From positions 1 through 51,756 of the forward strand of contig CAZKFA010000012.1 in NCBI GenBank assembly GCA_964551925.1: DNA of 51,756 nucleotides, in the 5' to 3' direction. The stretch comes from CAZKFA01 sp964551925. Its GTDB lineage: Bacteria > Cyanobacteriota > Vampirovibrionia > LMEP-6097. The translations under genes were made by a program, and so were the position numbers. Positions 31,602 through 40,282 of the stretch are shown one piece after another (within the stretch, counting starts at the first letter, position 1; each line of letters opens with the position of its first letter). Under the pieces are notes generated by a model that was given only the letters and a program-made list of their open reading frames with translations, ran no database searches and had not been told where the DNA came from.

Positions 31602-33386
31602 TCAAGGTGTAATTAACTCACTCGCTTCATATATCGGCAGCGAACAAGTTCTATCAGCACACCTAAAAGCAGCTGCCTTAACTAGTTGAGGATATTCCAC
31701 ATCATGATTCATCAGCTTCCCTTCAGCTTTATCGAACCATTCCAAACGCAGGTAGCTAGATGGATAGAGCATTGAAGCATTAAATAGTTTACGAGCCTGA
31801 ACATCCTTCTTGCTCGCAACAATAGTGAAATGCACTGGATCTTGATTCAGTTCAAGATTAGCCATTAGTATCCCTGGTTCGCTAATCTTGTGTAGATCAG
31901 GGCTAGCAAGGTAACGCATTATATATTTAGCCTCTTCTTTAAATAATTTATCACCACTATAGTGAGACAATAAATTAAAGAATCTTACTAACTTAATATT
32001 CTCCGCAAGCAATGGCTCTGGCTTAAGAATCGTATTTAGTTTATCAGCATTGAGCGAGGCTCTAGTCAGTGAGAGATATCCAGGCTCATCAGCACGAAAG
32101 TTTGTGACTATATATTTAGCCAATTGGATTGACTGTCTAAGCCACTTACGATCAGCTGTCACCATATACAGAGCTAACTGAGCTCTTGCCATATAAAGAT
32201 TATCAGCGAGGTAAGGCTGCGGATCCCTAATCGAATGGACATAATAATCCCCCTTATAATTCAACCGAGTAACAGCATCATAAGCTTTAATCGCTCTAGC
32301 TAAGAGTCTTTTGTCTGCGTTAATTCTATAAGCAGTCAGCAAAGCTTCTATCATCAATCCATTTTTATTCGAGAATACTTGTTCATCAATTGGTGGTACA
32401 CCTAATTTCAAACGCGCCGTATTTTTGAGCGAAAAATAATCCGTAGCTTTTTGTCCACGAATCAAATCCGCATCCTGACTGCCATAGAAAGCAGCTTCCT
32501 GACTAGAAAGAAACTTATTCATGTAACCAATGGTTTTATCTATTGCAGCCTTGTAACTCGCTTGAGGATTCGATAAATATGCAAGTGAATAAATTCTGAT
32601 ATATTCCGCCTGTATCTCTGTAAGCTTTTCATAATGAGCTTTATCCCAGCGACCATAAGTAGAATATTGATAAAATCCACCCCACTCTGGGTCAAGCAAG
32701 GCAAGAGCATTTTTGAAAGTAGTATCCGCAAACTGCTTAGCCATCTTTGCCAGCTTCGAGTCACTAGAACTCAGATACAGAGCGTATTCCAAGGTATCTC
32801 TATCAATATACTTTTGATTGGTTTTTAAGCCACCTTTTTTCAAGTCTAGAGATTTAATAAATTTACTTTCTAAATTATTCTTAGCTTGTTCCGTTAAAGA
32901 CCCTTCAATAGAATATTTAATCTGAGGCTTAACCGTCACTTCCTTATTAGGATTCGCCAGAATCTCAGTCAATATTTTCTGCATTTCGCTTGCTTCTATA
33001 TAGCCAGCTTGCTTCAAAAGCTCTTGCCCATTAGGACTGAAGATGATAGTCGCAGGCCAGCCATAACGTTTATAGCGATTAGACAAGTAAGAATTAGTAT
33101 CTTGATCTATTCTTAAAGCAATAAACTTCTCATTGAGTAATTGAACAATAGCTGGATTAGTATAAGTCTGCTCGGTCATCACATGACACCAATGGCACCA
33201 GCGCGCCTCTAAACTTAATATGATTGGCTTACCCTGAGCCTTAGCATCATCAAAAACACTATCATTCCATTCTGTACGCCAATTAATCAGCTTAAGATAT
33301 TCTTGTTCAGCTTGCTTAGCAACTTTGGGCTGCTGCGTACAGGCAGATAACAAAAGTAACAATACTAGGGAATATTTTCGAATCAT
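31602..33386 (-). CDS. DUF255 / YyaL-SPATA20-type thioredoxin-fold lipoprotein
   Basis: A 594-residue protein with a lipoprotein signal (MIRKYSLVLLLLLSAC, lipid-attached Cys16), followed by a thioredoxin-like DUF255 domain with the active-site pair CHWC (64-67) in SLEARWCHWCHVM, and a long six-hairpin-glycosidase-like helical domain (about 180-560). YyaL/SPATA20 proteins are usually cytosolic, so an exported lipid-anchored version is notable. It is coupled by ATGA overlap to yqeK, and through it to ccdA, whose product can carry electrons to periplasmic thiol proteins. A role in periplasmic thiol redox is therefore likely (inference). The stop is 0 bp from the convergent helicase stop. Confidence 0.9.
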   Translation of the reverse strand: MIRKYSLVLLLLLSACTQQPKVAKQAEQEYLKLINWRTEWNDSVFDDAKAQGKPIILSLEARWCHWCHVMTEQTYTNPAIVQLLNEKFIALRIDQDTNSYLSNRYKRYGWPATIIFSPNGQELLKQAGYIEASEMQKILTEILANPNKEVTVKPQIKYSIEGSLTEQAKNNLESKFIKSLDLKKGGLKTNQKYIDRDTLEYALYLSSSDSKLAKMAKQFADTTFKNALALLDPEWGGFYQYSTYGRWDKAHYEKLTEIQAEYIRIYSLAYLSNPQASYKAAIDKTIGYMNKFLSSQEAAFYGSQDADLIRGQKATDYFSLKNTARLKLGVPPIDEQVFSNKNGLMIEALLTAYRINADKRLLARAIKAYDAVTRLNYKGDYYVHSIRDPQPYLADNLYMARAQLALYMVTADRKWLRQSIQLAKYIVTNFRADEPGYLSLTRASLNADKLNTILKPEPLLAENIKLVRFFNLLSHYSGDKLFKEEAKYIMRYLASPDLHKISEPGILMANLELNQDPVHFTIVASKKDVQARKLFNASMLYPSSYLRLEWFDKAEGKLMNHDVEYPQLVKAAAFRCADRTCSLPIYEASELITP

Positions 33387-34039
33387 AACTTCTTACGCAA
33401 TAAAGAATTCCTTGCAAGGATACCTAGCGGATGCAAAGACTGACCCTTATCAAGCACATAACGTAATTTAGAGTCCATCGCTTCTAGTAAAGCTTTATCT
33501 ATATCTTTATCCATGATGACAATCTTGCGGATCTTACCCAAGGGGCCACCAAAATCATTCACCATTAAAGCGTGATCAAAGGCTCTAGTAGAGGGCTTTT
33601 TGTCGCGCAAAGGCTCCACCATATCAGCCAAAAAAAGCAACTTAGAAGCTAAAGACATATCAACAGCTCCAAAAGTATGATCAGTAATCGCTGCTAAAAT
33701 AATCGGATCTTTAATTCCATATTCTTCTTCTACCCACTTAGCACTAACTCTTGAATGCAAAAGATTAGGAAATTCTCTATCCTCAGCAAAAATTTCTATT
33801 TGATATTTCTCTGCTGCAGTAATTTGATCTTGATTCTTGAGTTCTTTACAAGCATCATGCAGCCAAGCTGCAATAATAAGTTTCTCAATATATTCTGTGG
33901 TTAATTCTGAATACTTTGCCTGCAAAATAGTAACAAAAAAATTCACCGTTGCTACCACCGAGCTCGTATGCGCGTAGCGACTCTGTGACAGCCGGGCTTT
34001 GAGGTCAGATTTAATTTGATCTAGGGTTAAAGTTTGCAT
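33383..34039 (-). CDS. HD-domain Ap4A hydrolase-like protein (YqeK family)
   Basis: YqeK enzymes split diadenosine tetraphosphate symmetrically. The 218-residue protein shows the HD pattern: SRYAHTSSV (metal His), AAWLHDACKE (His-Asp pair), LLHSRVSAKWVEEEYGIKDP and AAITDHTFGA, then LFLADMVEPLR. These match YqeK well. Start ATG overlaps the ccdA stop (TAATG) and the stop overlaps the DUF255 lipoprotein start (ATGA), so this is the middle gene of a three-gene operon. The usual neighbours nadD and rsfS are not present. Confidence 0.9.
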   Translation of the reverse strand: MQTLTLDQIKSDLKARLSQSRYAHTSSVVATVNFFVTILQAKYSELTTEYIEKLIIAAWLHDACKELKNQDQITAAEKYQIEIFAEDREFPNLLHSRVSAKWVEEEYGIKDPIILAAITDHTFGAVDMSLASKLLFLADMVEPLRDKKPSTRAFDHALMVNDFGGPLGKIRKIVIMDKDIDKALLEAMDSKLRYVLDKGQSLHPLGILARNSLLRKKL

Positions 34040-34737
34040 TATTGAAATAAACCTATTAAACCAAAGTACAAATAGAAAGCACCAACTGCCATCAATACCA
34101 CAGCGCTCGCTTTCGTTATTAGGACGTTATGTTCTTTAAACCAATTAAGCTGTTTAACAAGACCAGTAAACAAACTAGCAAAGAAAATTATCGCAGTATA
34201 ACCTAACGAGTACGCAAACATAATCACCATACTCTTTAGCGTTGAACCTAGAGATCCAGCAATAGAGAGCACTCCAAAAAGAATTGGACTAGAACAAGGC
34301 GAACTAACCAAAGCAAAAACTAAACCAACAACAAAGGGACTAGAATCTGGGATCTTCGTAATAAATTGTGGCAGGGGCAGCTTAATCACTTCTATCAAAG
34401 CAAGCGCCATAATCACTACGAAAAGACCAACAGTGAGATAGATCCAAGATTTGTATTCAGTAAAAACCGCAAAAGCTAAATTACTAAGTACTCCAAGCAA
34501 GGTCAGCACAACAACTACACCAAGTACAAAAGAACCAGCTTTAATCAAAGCCTCTTTACGATTAGCAATCTTCAAAGTACCAATATAAGCTAAATTAATT
34601 GGCAGTAAACTTAAAACACAGGGACTGAGACTCGACAACAAACCTCCAACGAAACCAAACAAGACCAAGAGTAAGGCTGAGACTCCTTGATTCCGCAAGA
34701 GAAACTCCGAGTAACTATTTAATAATGAGACATCCAT
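34039..34737 (-). CDS. CcdA/DsbD-type transmembrane electron carrier
   Basis: CcdA moves reducing equivalents from cytosolic thioredoxin to periplasmic thiol proteins. The 232-residue, six-span protein has the two Cys-Pro motifs: SPCVLSLLPINLAYIG (about 38-53) and SPCSSPILFGVLSIAG (about 145-160), each with the single redox Cys (the second has an additional nearby Ser rather than Cys). The ATG at 34737 is preferred over TTG 34740 because TATAAT (34746-34751) ends 8 nt before it. It is coupled to yqeK and the DUF255 lipoprotein, which has a CxxC and would be a fitting electron acceptor. Confidence 0.92.
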   Translation of the reverse strand: MDVSLLNSYSEFLLRNQGVSALLLVLFGFVGGLLSSLSPCVLSLLPINLAYIGTLKIANRKEALIKAGSFVLGVVVVLTLLGVLSNLAFAVFTEYKSWIYLTVGLFVVIMALALIEVIKLPLPQFITKIPDSSPFVVGLVFALVSSPCSSPILFGVLSIAGSLGSTLKSMVIMFAYSLGYTAIIFFASLFTGLVKQLNWFKEHNVLITKASAVVLMAVGAFYLYFGLIGLFQ

Positions 34738-34772
34738 CAATCCGCATTATACAAGGAAATAAGCTATTTGTC

Positions 34773-35726
34773 TTAAACTAGAACAGTACTAACTTTCTCA
34801 GTCATAATCGGCACTATCTCGAATAAATCGGCAACTATACCGTAATCAGCTTTCTTAAATATAGGCGCTTCTGGATCCTTGTTAATAGCCACAATTACTT
34901 TACTAGAACCCATACCCGCGAAATGCTGAATCGCACCAGAAATACCACAAGCAATATAAAGATTCGGACTGACAACTTTACCTGTTTGACCAACTTGCAT
35001 GCTATGAGGAGCATAACCACTATCAACAGCCGCGCGTGAAGCACCGACAGCAGCACCAATAGTCGCAGCGAAGTCTCTAAGGATTTTGAAGTTCTCACTA
35101 TTGGCCATAGCTCTCCCACCAGAAACAATAATACTTGCTTCAGTTAATGAGATTTCTTTAGTATCAGCCTTCTTGACTTCAGTAATTGTAATTCCAGACT
35201 CCAGTCCTGGATTAAGTTTCACTACCTCAGAATTAGACTTAGCTCCAGCTTCAATCTTGAGACTATTGGGTCTAAAAGTTATAAAAGATTTGCGACCAGC
35301 AGTTAACTCACAATGAGCAATAAGTTTATTAGAATACATCATGCGCGTTACTGATCCTGCCCTCATATCAAAAGCAATACAATCAGTTGCAATGTTAGAG
35401 GCTGTCTTAGCAGCGGCTAAAGCAAATAAAGCTTCAGCATCAACTGAATTATTAGCCAAACAAATATCAGGATTAACTTTTGTAAAAATCTGCAAAAACT
35501 CTGTTAGAAAAATATCGGATCTAAAAATTTCAAAATTAGCATCATCAACGTAATAAACTTTAGTAGCGCCCAAAGTTGCAGCTTCATTAGCAGCAGCCTC
35601 TGTATTCAGACCCAATAAAAGAACCTGAACCGGCTGCCCTAAACTCACCGCAAATTTGATGATTTCCTTTGAATTCGTTCCTAACTTCGAATCCTTAGAT
35701 TCGGCATAAACCAAAATTCCACTCAT
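34773..35726 (-). CDS. Second, orphan electron transfer flavoprotein alpha subunit
   Basis: A 317-residue EtfA homologue with MSGILVYAESKD at the N-terminus and the diagnostic C-terminal FAD domain: GYAPHSMQVGQTGKVVSPNL, IACGISGAIQHFAGM and AINKDPEAPIFKKADYGIVAD. It is clearly homologous to the 9516-10574 EtfA but diverged, and has no etfB beside it. A TACAAT box (35733-35738) ends 6 nt before the ATG. It lies 35 bp upstream of ccdA, on the same strand. It could swap with the main EtfA on the single EtfB, or pair with an EtfB elsewhere. Confidence 0.92.
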   Translation of the reverse strand: MSGILVYAESKDSKLGTNSKEIIKFAVSLGQPVQVLLLGLNTEAAANEAATLGATKVYYVDDANFEIFRSDIFLTEFLQIFTKVNPDICLANNSVDAEALFALAAAKTASNIATDCIAFDMRAGSVTRMMYSNKLIAHCELTAGRKSFITFRPNSLKIEAGAKSNSEVVKLNPGLESGITITEVKKADTKEISLTEASIIVSGGRAMANSENFKILRDFAATIGAAVGASRAAVDSGYAPHSMQVGQTGKVVSPNLYIACGISGAIQHFAGMGSSKVIVAINKDPEAPIFKKADYGIVADLFEIVPIMTEKVSTVLV

Positions 35727-35827
35727 ACTGATATTGTACCCATTTAATCAAAATTTAAAACTAAGTTTAGATAAACAACTTAGCTGCAAAATCAGGCTAT
35801 TGGTGAATAAATAAGCGCCCTCTGTGG

Positions 35828-35833
35828 TAAAAT
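35828..35833 (+). promoter_or_regulatory. Extended -10 box (TGGTAAAAT) of dnaJ
   Basis: TGGTAAAAT (35825-35833) ends 8 nt before the GTG start at 35842. It overlaps the position of a longer ORF start, arguing against that start. Confidence 0.5.
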
Positions 35834-35841
35834 ACCTCCAA

Positions 35842-36942
35842 GTGGTGGTAACAGACAGCAACGATTTTTATGAACTTTTAGGAGTCAGCCGTGACGCTGA
35901 TGAAAAGGAAATTAAAGCCGCCTACAAAAAGGCTGCAAGGAAATATCATCCAGATAACAGCGAAACTGGTAACGAGGAATTATTCAAGAAAGTTGGACAA
36001 GCCTATGACACACTCAAAGATCCAAACAAAAGAACTATCTATGATAAATATGGCGCAGAAGGTCTAAAAGGTCAGCAAGGATTCAGCAACGCGGGATTTA
36101 GCAGTGCTGGCTTTGAAGACCTTGGAGATATTTTTTCTAGTTTCTTTGGTGGCGGCTTCAGTGGTGGAGCTGGACGCAACCCTAACCAACCAAGACGAGG
36201 ACAAGATCACACTATAGAAGTTAGTCTTGGCTTCCTTGACCCTATCAACGAAATCAAAAAAGCAATTCGCATTAATCCACTTGTTAGCTGCAAACCCTGT
36301 AATGGTAAGGGTGCTACAAACCCAGAAGATATAGTCACTTGTAACACTTGCAAGGGTCAAGGACAAGTGAGTTCTACACAAAATACTATACTCGGACAAT
36401 TCAGACAGGTAATAACCTGCCCTAGCTGTCAAGGTGCAGGTACTACTATCAAAAATCCCTGCAAAAGCTGTAAGGGTAAGGGTCTCAGACGTGAAGAAAA
36501 AGAAGTTGAGATCAAATTCCCTGCTGGTATCTATGATGGTGCGAGCATGAGACTCTCTGGACTCGGTGACGCCGGACCAAAGAACGGGACCCCTGGTGAT
36601 ATCTATGTCTTAGTGCATATCAAACCACACGCCAAGTTCAAACGCGAAGGTGCTGACATCTATTCACAAATCGAGATAGGTATCGTAGAAGCTGCTCTAG
36701 GAGCCAAGCTCAAGATTCCAACCATTCATGGCGATAAAGATCTAGAGATTCAAGCTGGCACTCAAAGTAATCAAACCTACACTCTTTATAATGAAGGCAT
36801 GCCAAAGGTGAACAACCCAGCACGTCGAGGTGATCATTTCGTCACCGTCAAAGTTGTAGTTCCGAATAAATTCTCTTCGCGAGAGAAAGAATTGTTGCAA
36901 GAATTACAGCGGCTGCGGTCTGGGCGGGATGTGAAATTATAA
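35842..36942 (+). CDS. dnaJ: Chaperone DnaJ (type I Hsp40)
   Basis: DnaJ delivers unfolded proteins to DnaK and stimulates its ATPase. From the GTG at 35842 the protein has 366 residues. It shows the J-domain with HPD (36-38), a Gly/Phe-rich region (about 75-120), four zinc-finger repeats (CKPCNGKG, CNTCKGQG, CPSCQGAG, CKSCKGKG) and C-terminal substrate domains. I choose this GTG because TAAAAT (35828-35833, extended by TGG) ends 8 nt before it; an upstream GTG at 35824 would lie within the promoter. dnaK and grpE are not adjacent. Palindrome F and tRNA-Arg follow. Confidence 0.96.
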   Translation: MVVTDSNDFYELLGVSRDADEKEIKAAYKKAARKYHPDNSETGNEELFKKVGQAYDTLKDPNKRTIYDKYGAEGLKGQQGFSNAGFSSAGFEDLGDIFSSFFGGGFSGGAGRNPNQPRRGQDHTIEVSLGFLDPINEIKKAIRINPLVSCKPCNGKGATNPEDIVTCNTCKGQGQVSSTQNTILGQFRQVITCPSCQGAGTTIKNPCKSCKGKGLRREEKEVEIKFPAGIYDGASMRLSGLGDAGPKNGTPGDIYVLVHIKPHAKFKREGADIYSQIEIGIVEAALGAKLKIPTIHGDKDLEIQAGTQSNQTYTLYNEGMPKVNNPARRGDHFVTVKVVVPNKFSSREKELLQELQRLRSGRDVKL

Positions 36943-36953
36943 AAAACAATCCT

Positions 36954-37080
36954 AAAACCTGTTCGAAAAGCTCCCAGATGCTAGGCTTGCGAGTTCCGAA
37001 GAAGTTGAGTTGACTACCCGTCAATGATACTTCTGAGGGACGAGCATAACGACGCAGATGGGACTTTTCGGATAGGTTTT
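36954..37080. repeat. Palindromic element F (imperfect 27-bp arms)
   Basis: AAAACCTGTTCGAAAAGC (from 36954) pairs with ACTTTTCGGATAGGTTTT (37063-37080), continuing inward with CCCAGATGC and GCAGATGGG. An inner stem GCGAGTTCCGAAGAAGT opposes ACTTCTGAGGGACGAGC, capped by TTGAC/GTCAA around TACCC. The inner GACTACCC...AATGAT string is shared with elements A and B. It lies between dnaJ and tRNA-Arg on the same strand, so it may terminate dnaJ or act in processing, although no T-tract follows. Confidence 0.8.
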
Positions 37081-37085
37081 AATTA

Positions 37086-37162
37086 GTGCCTATAGCTCAA
37101 CTGGATAGAGCGTTGGTCTCCGAAGCCAAAGGTTACGGGTTCAAATCCCGTTAGGCGCACCA
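37086..37162 (+). tRNA. tRNA-Arg, anticodon CCG
   Basis: A 77-nt cloverleaf: acceptor GTGCCTA pairs with TAGGCGC, D-arm AGCTCAACTGGATAGAGC, anticodon stem TTGGT/GCCAA with loop CTCCGAA (anticodon CCG, reading CGG), T-arm ACGGGTTCAAATCCCGT, discriminator A and encoded CCA (37160-37162). The nnrD ATG follows after only 4 bp, so tRNA and mRNA are probably made from one transcript. Confidence 0.95.
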
Positions 37163-37166
37163 TTTC

Positions 37167-37988
37167 ATGAAGATAGATTACTCAAAACTACTTCCCAAAC
37201 GCAAACCAAACGGCAGCAAGTATGACCATGGTGTGGCAACGTTAATTGCTGGATCTTACAACATGCCAGGAGCTGCTATATTAGCGGGTTTGGCGGCTAT
37301 GCGTTCCGGATTGGGGTTACTAGAAATAATTAGTGAGGACCAAGCTTGCAACATCATCGCAAACTCAATCCCTGAAGCTATCTTCAAACGCTATAACGAA
37401 GATACTACCATTAACAGCAAATCAAAAGTTATCGCTTTCGGTCCCGGCTGTGGCAACAATTACCAAACACTCTTCAGTGACTTAATTCAGAGCAGTAAAT
37501 TACCACTCATCATTGACGCTGATGGTATAAATTTCTTAGCAAATAATATTGAACTATTAGAAAATCACCAATCTGAAATATTAATCACCCCACACAATGG
37601 TGAGTATCAAAGACTCTTTGGCACTGTAACTGGAGCTCTACAGGCAGATATCAAAACCAACGCCATCAAATATTCAATCAATATTCTACACAAAGGTCAC
37701 CCAACTATCATTAGTAATAAATTTGGTGAAATATTTATCAGCCCTTATGGCAATTCTGCTTTAGCGACTGCTGGATCTGGAGATGTGCTCACTGGATTGA
37801 TTTGTGGAATAGCTGCACAAATGGAGCCACCAAACTTACTAGAAGCAGCTCTACTAGCAGCTTACATACATGGCAAAGCTGGAGAAGAACTGAGTAAAGA
37901 ATTAAGCGAATATTCAGTTATTGCTAGCGACTTGATTAAAATCATTCCAAAGATTCTTAAGGATTTAGGCTTTGGCAAAGTCAGTTAA
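37167..37988 (+). CDS. nnrD: ADP-dependent NAD(P)H-hydrate dehydratase (NnrD / YjeF C-terminal family)
   Basis: NnrD repairs damaged hydrated NAD(P)H using ADP. The 273-residue stand-alone dehydratase domain shows ATLIAGSYNMPGAAILAGLA (about 26-45), IAFGPGCGN (about 90), IIDADGINFLA, LITPHNGEYQRLFG and NSALATAGSGDVLTGLICGI, the ribokinase-like ATP-site motif with catalytic GSGD. The NnrE epimerase domain, often fused N-terminally, is absent. The ATG is 4 bp after the tRNA CCA end, with no room for a Shine-Dalgarno outside the tRNA. The end overlaps the convergent 37965 gene by 24 bp. Confidence 0.93.
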   Translation: MKIDYSKLLPKRKPNGSKYDHGVATLIAGSYNMPGAAILAGLAAMRSGLGLLEIISEDQACNIIANSIPEAIFKRYNEDTTINSKSKVIAFGPGCGNNYQTLFSDLIQSSKLPLIIDADGINFLANNIELLENHQSEILITPHNGEYQRLFGTVTGALQADIKTNAIKYSINILHKGHPTIISNKFGEIFISPYGNSALATAGSGDVLTGLICGIAAQMEPPNLLEAALLAAYIHGKAGEELSKELSEYSVIASDLIKIIPKILKDLGFGKVS

Positions 37989-38369
37989 TTCTTTTTTACG
38001 AGCCTTTTCTTCTTGAGCTTCAACGTTCCATTGTTGCTCCTCGACTCTCAACTCACCTAATAAAGCTCTTGATTGATACAACATATGACGAATGACATCT
38101 TGCTCACCTTCTGTAGCTGTCAAGTCAACGCTGCCATCATTATTAGCTGAATAATCTTCTACACCCTTCCTAAAAGCAGCTCCCAGTAAACTTCCGCCGG
38201 TAACACTACTATAGGAACCTTGTACATCAGCGACAATAGCACTGACTGGTCTATGACTTCCTAAAATAGCAGATTGTAAATCTTGTTCTAGCTGGGCCAC
38301 GATCTGTTGTTGAGTGTCTATTTGACTACGGATCTTTGCTAATTGTTGTGTCGAGTTAATTGCTGGCAT
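37965..38369 (-). CDS. Small coiled-coil hypothetical protein
   Basis: 134 residues, with helical coiled-coil ends (about 5-38 and 93-134) around a Gly/Ser/Asp-rich middle. An AAGGA Shine-Dalgarno lies about 7 nt before the ATG. No membrane span, signal or enzyme motif. Its SD-type start and composition are like the lineage-specific proteins at 690-1173 and 49183-50331. It overlaps nnrD at the 3' end. A type III chaperone or substrate is a possibility only by analogy; the family is not recognised. Confidence 0.65.
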   Translation of the reverse strand: MPAINSTQQLAKIRSQIDTQQQIVAQLEQDLQSAILGSHRPVSAIVADVQGSYSSVTGGSLLGAAFRKGVEDYSANNDGSVDLTATEGEQDVIRHMLYQSRALLGELRVEEQQWNVEAQEEKARKKELTDFAKA

Positions 38370-38420
38370 AATCTATCCTTTTAGATAAACGCATTAGACC
38401 ATATCTAAGTTAAGATACGG

Positions 38421-40220
38421 TTAAGATTGAGTATTATTTTGCAACAAATATATTAAAATATCTCCTTTTGACCATTCTTGATCAGAGTGAACAAAGAAAT
38501 AACCAGTTTTACGCTTCAAAATTAGGGGAATCCACTCGTGAGCGGCATGCTCTTCAAGTATGAAATCTCTCATCTTACCGCCTTTATCTCCATCCAGAAC
38601 TATATCAACAATACGGACTTGATTACTATCAACAGCTTGTTTCCACTGTTCTATAGATACTGTTTTAGCATAAGCAAGGTTACCACCAATCTCATCAACC
38701 AATCTATGATCAACTCCTTTACCAGGCTCGTCAATAGCTGGATAAACTTCCGGCACCTGATAAATATCTCTAGCCATTTGTGAAACAATATAATTAACTT
38801 CCGAATTACTAGTAGTTGCTATCAAGACAGCAGCTTTATCAAGTCGCGCTGCTTCAAGTACATTCATATCTAAACAATTACCACAGACTATTTCAAGTTC
38901 GTCTTCTTCTGCAATTTGACAATGATCACTGTTACTATCAATCAGAGTTACTTCTTTACCAATCTCTTTAAACGCAGTCGCCAAAGTCCTTCCAAGGGTA
39001 TTAGCACCAACAATAACAATAGTACCTTCTTTCACCAAAACATCACAAAGCTTCGCCACTCGACGAGCTGTGACTCCTTGCAAAATAACCGTAATGATGA
39101 TCGTCAAAAAAACTAAAGATTCGACAATCACAGCATCTTCTAAGCCATTTTTGCTAAGCATCAAACTGAATAAAGAAGCAACAGAGGCTGAGACGATACC
39201 CTTAGGACCAATCCATGACAGGAAGAGCTTTTCCTTGAGAGTCAGCAGTTTACGATTAGAAACAAATACAGATATTGGTCTAATTACCAGAGTAATAAGA
39301 ACAACAACTAATATCCCCTTCCAACCAAGACTATAAACAAAATTCAAATTCAAATTTGCTGATATGAGAATAAACAATAGCGAAATAAAAAGCGTAGAAA
39401 GCTGTCCCTTAAAGCACTTGAGAGCATTGATTTGCGGAATATTCTCACGATTGACAACATAGCCCGCAATCACGACTGCAAGGATACCAGTATTAGATTC
39501 AATAAGATTAGATACAAAGTAGATGGCAAAGACCCAAGCAAGAACAACTAAATTCTTTAAATCAGCTTCTATATAGCGACGCTTTAAGATCCGCCCCAGT
39601 AACCAGCCCATCACCCAACCAGCAGCAAGACCGACAACTATTTTCAACAAAAATTCATAACAAAAATATACCCAACTCTGTTGGTTAGAGGCTAAGATCA
39701 CCTCGACGACAGCAACAGCGACAAAGGCTCCAATCGGATCAGAAAGCAAACCTTCACTACGCAAAATCGTAGCAATATCACGCTTCAAGCGTACTCGCTG
39801 CAAAATTGGATTAATAACAGTAGGTCCATAAATACTCATCAAAGCACCAAAGAGTAAACTCATGGACCATTTGAGCCCGAGTATAAAATGCGCAGCAATA
39901 GTACTCAAAGCAATAGTAATCAGCAAGCCGATTGTAAGCAGGTTACGGATTGATTTGTTAACAGTATTAAGTGCGCTGAAGTCTAAATTAAGACCACCTT
40001 CAAAAAGAATCAGAGCAACAGCAAGAGAAACCAGAGCTTCCAATCCCGATCCCAATAATTTAGGATTCACTAAACCAAGGAATTCTGGTCCAATTAAAAT
40101 TCCAGCGATCATCAAAAACGCGATACTTGGTAAACGCAACTTCTCTGCTAAAACCTGCATTGAGATACCAGCTACTATTGCAATGGTAATTGTTTGAACA
40201 AGTAGATGTGTATTATCCAT
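38421..40220 (-). CDS. CPA-type cation/proton antiporter with C-terminal TrkA-N (RCK) domain
   Basis: A 599-residue protein with an N-terminal Na+/H+ exchanger domain of about 12 spans (residues 5-390; GISMQVLAEKLRLPSIAFL, LILFEGGLNLD, YGPTVINPILQR, SEGLLSDPIGAFVAV) and a C-terminal NAD-binding TrkA-N domain (about 397-520; IVIVGANTLGRTLATAFKEI). The ion-site segment here reads SDPIGAF. The family (NhaP/KefB-like) exchanges K+ or Na+ for protons, with the RCK domain as a nucleotide/redox-gated regulator. Substrate cannot be told from sequence. The ATG at 40220 has no obvious TATAAT or Shine-Dalgarno. A role in ion and pH homeostasis alongside the H+-PPase is likely. Confidence 0.92.
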   Translation of the reverse strand: MDNTHLLVQTITIAIVAGISMQVLAEKLRLPSIAFLMIAGILIGPEFLGLVNPKLLGSGLEALVSLAVALILFEGGLNLDFSALNTVNKSIRNLLTIGLLITIALSTIAAHFILGLKWSMSLLFGALMSIYGPTVINPILQRVRLKRDIATILRSEGLLSDPIGAFVAVAVVEVILASNQQSWVYFCYEFLLKIVVGLAAGWVMGWLLGRILKRRYIEADLKNLVVLAWVFAIYFVSNLIESNTGILAVVIAGYVVNRENIPQINALKCFKGQLSTLFISLLFILISANLNLNFVYSLGWKGILVVVLITLVIRPISVFVSNRKLLTLKEKLFLSWIGPKGIVSASVASLFSLMLSKNGLEDAVIVESLVFLTIIITVILQGVTARRVAKLCDVLVKEGTIVIVGANTLGRTLATAFKEIGKEVTLIDSNSDHCQIAEEDELEIVCGNCLDMNVLEAARLDKAAVLIATTSNSEVNYIVSQMARDIYQVPEVYPAIDEPGKGVDHRLVDEIGGNLAYAKTVSIEQWKQAVDSNQVRIVDIVLDGDKGGKMRDFILEEHAAHEWIPLILKRKTGYFFVHSDQEWSKGDILIYLLQNNTQS

Positions 40221-40282
40221 TAAAATTTGCGTACAAAAAAAAGACCTACTACAAAGGTACGCCTGACTTGATTATAGCATTA

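Noticed and set aside
35824..35841. Longer dnaJ start at GTG 35824
   Set aside because: It would lie upstream of or inside the TGGTAAAAT box, and the added residues are absent from DnaJ proteins.
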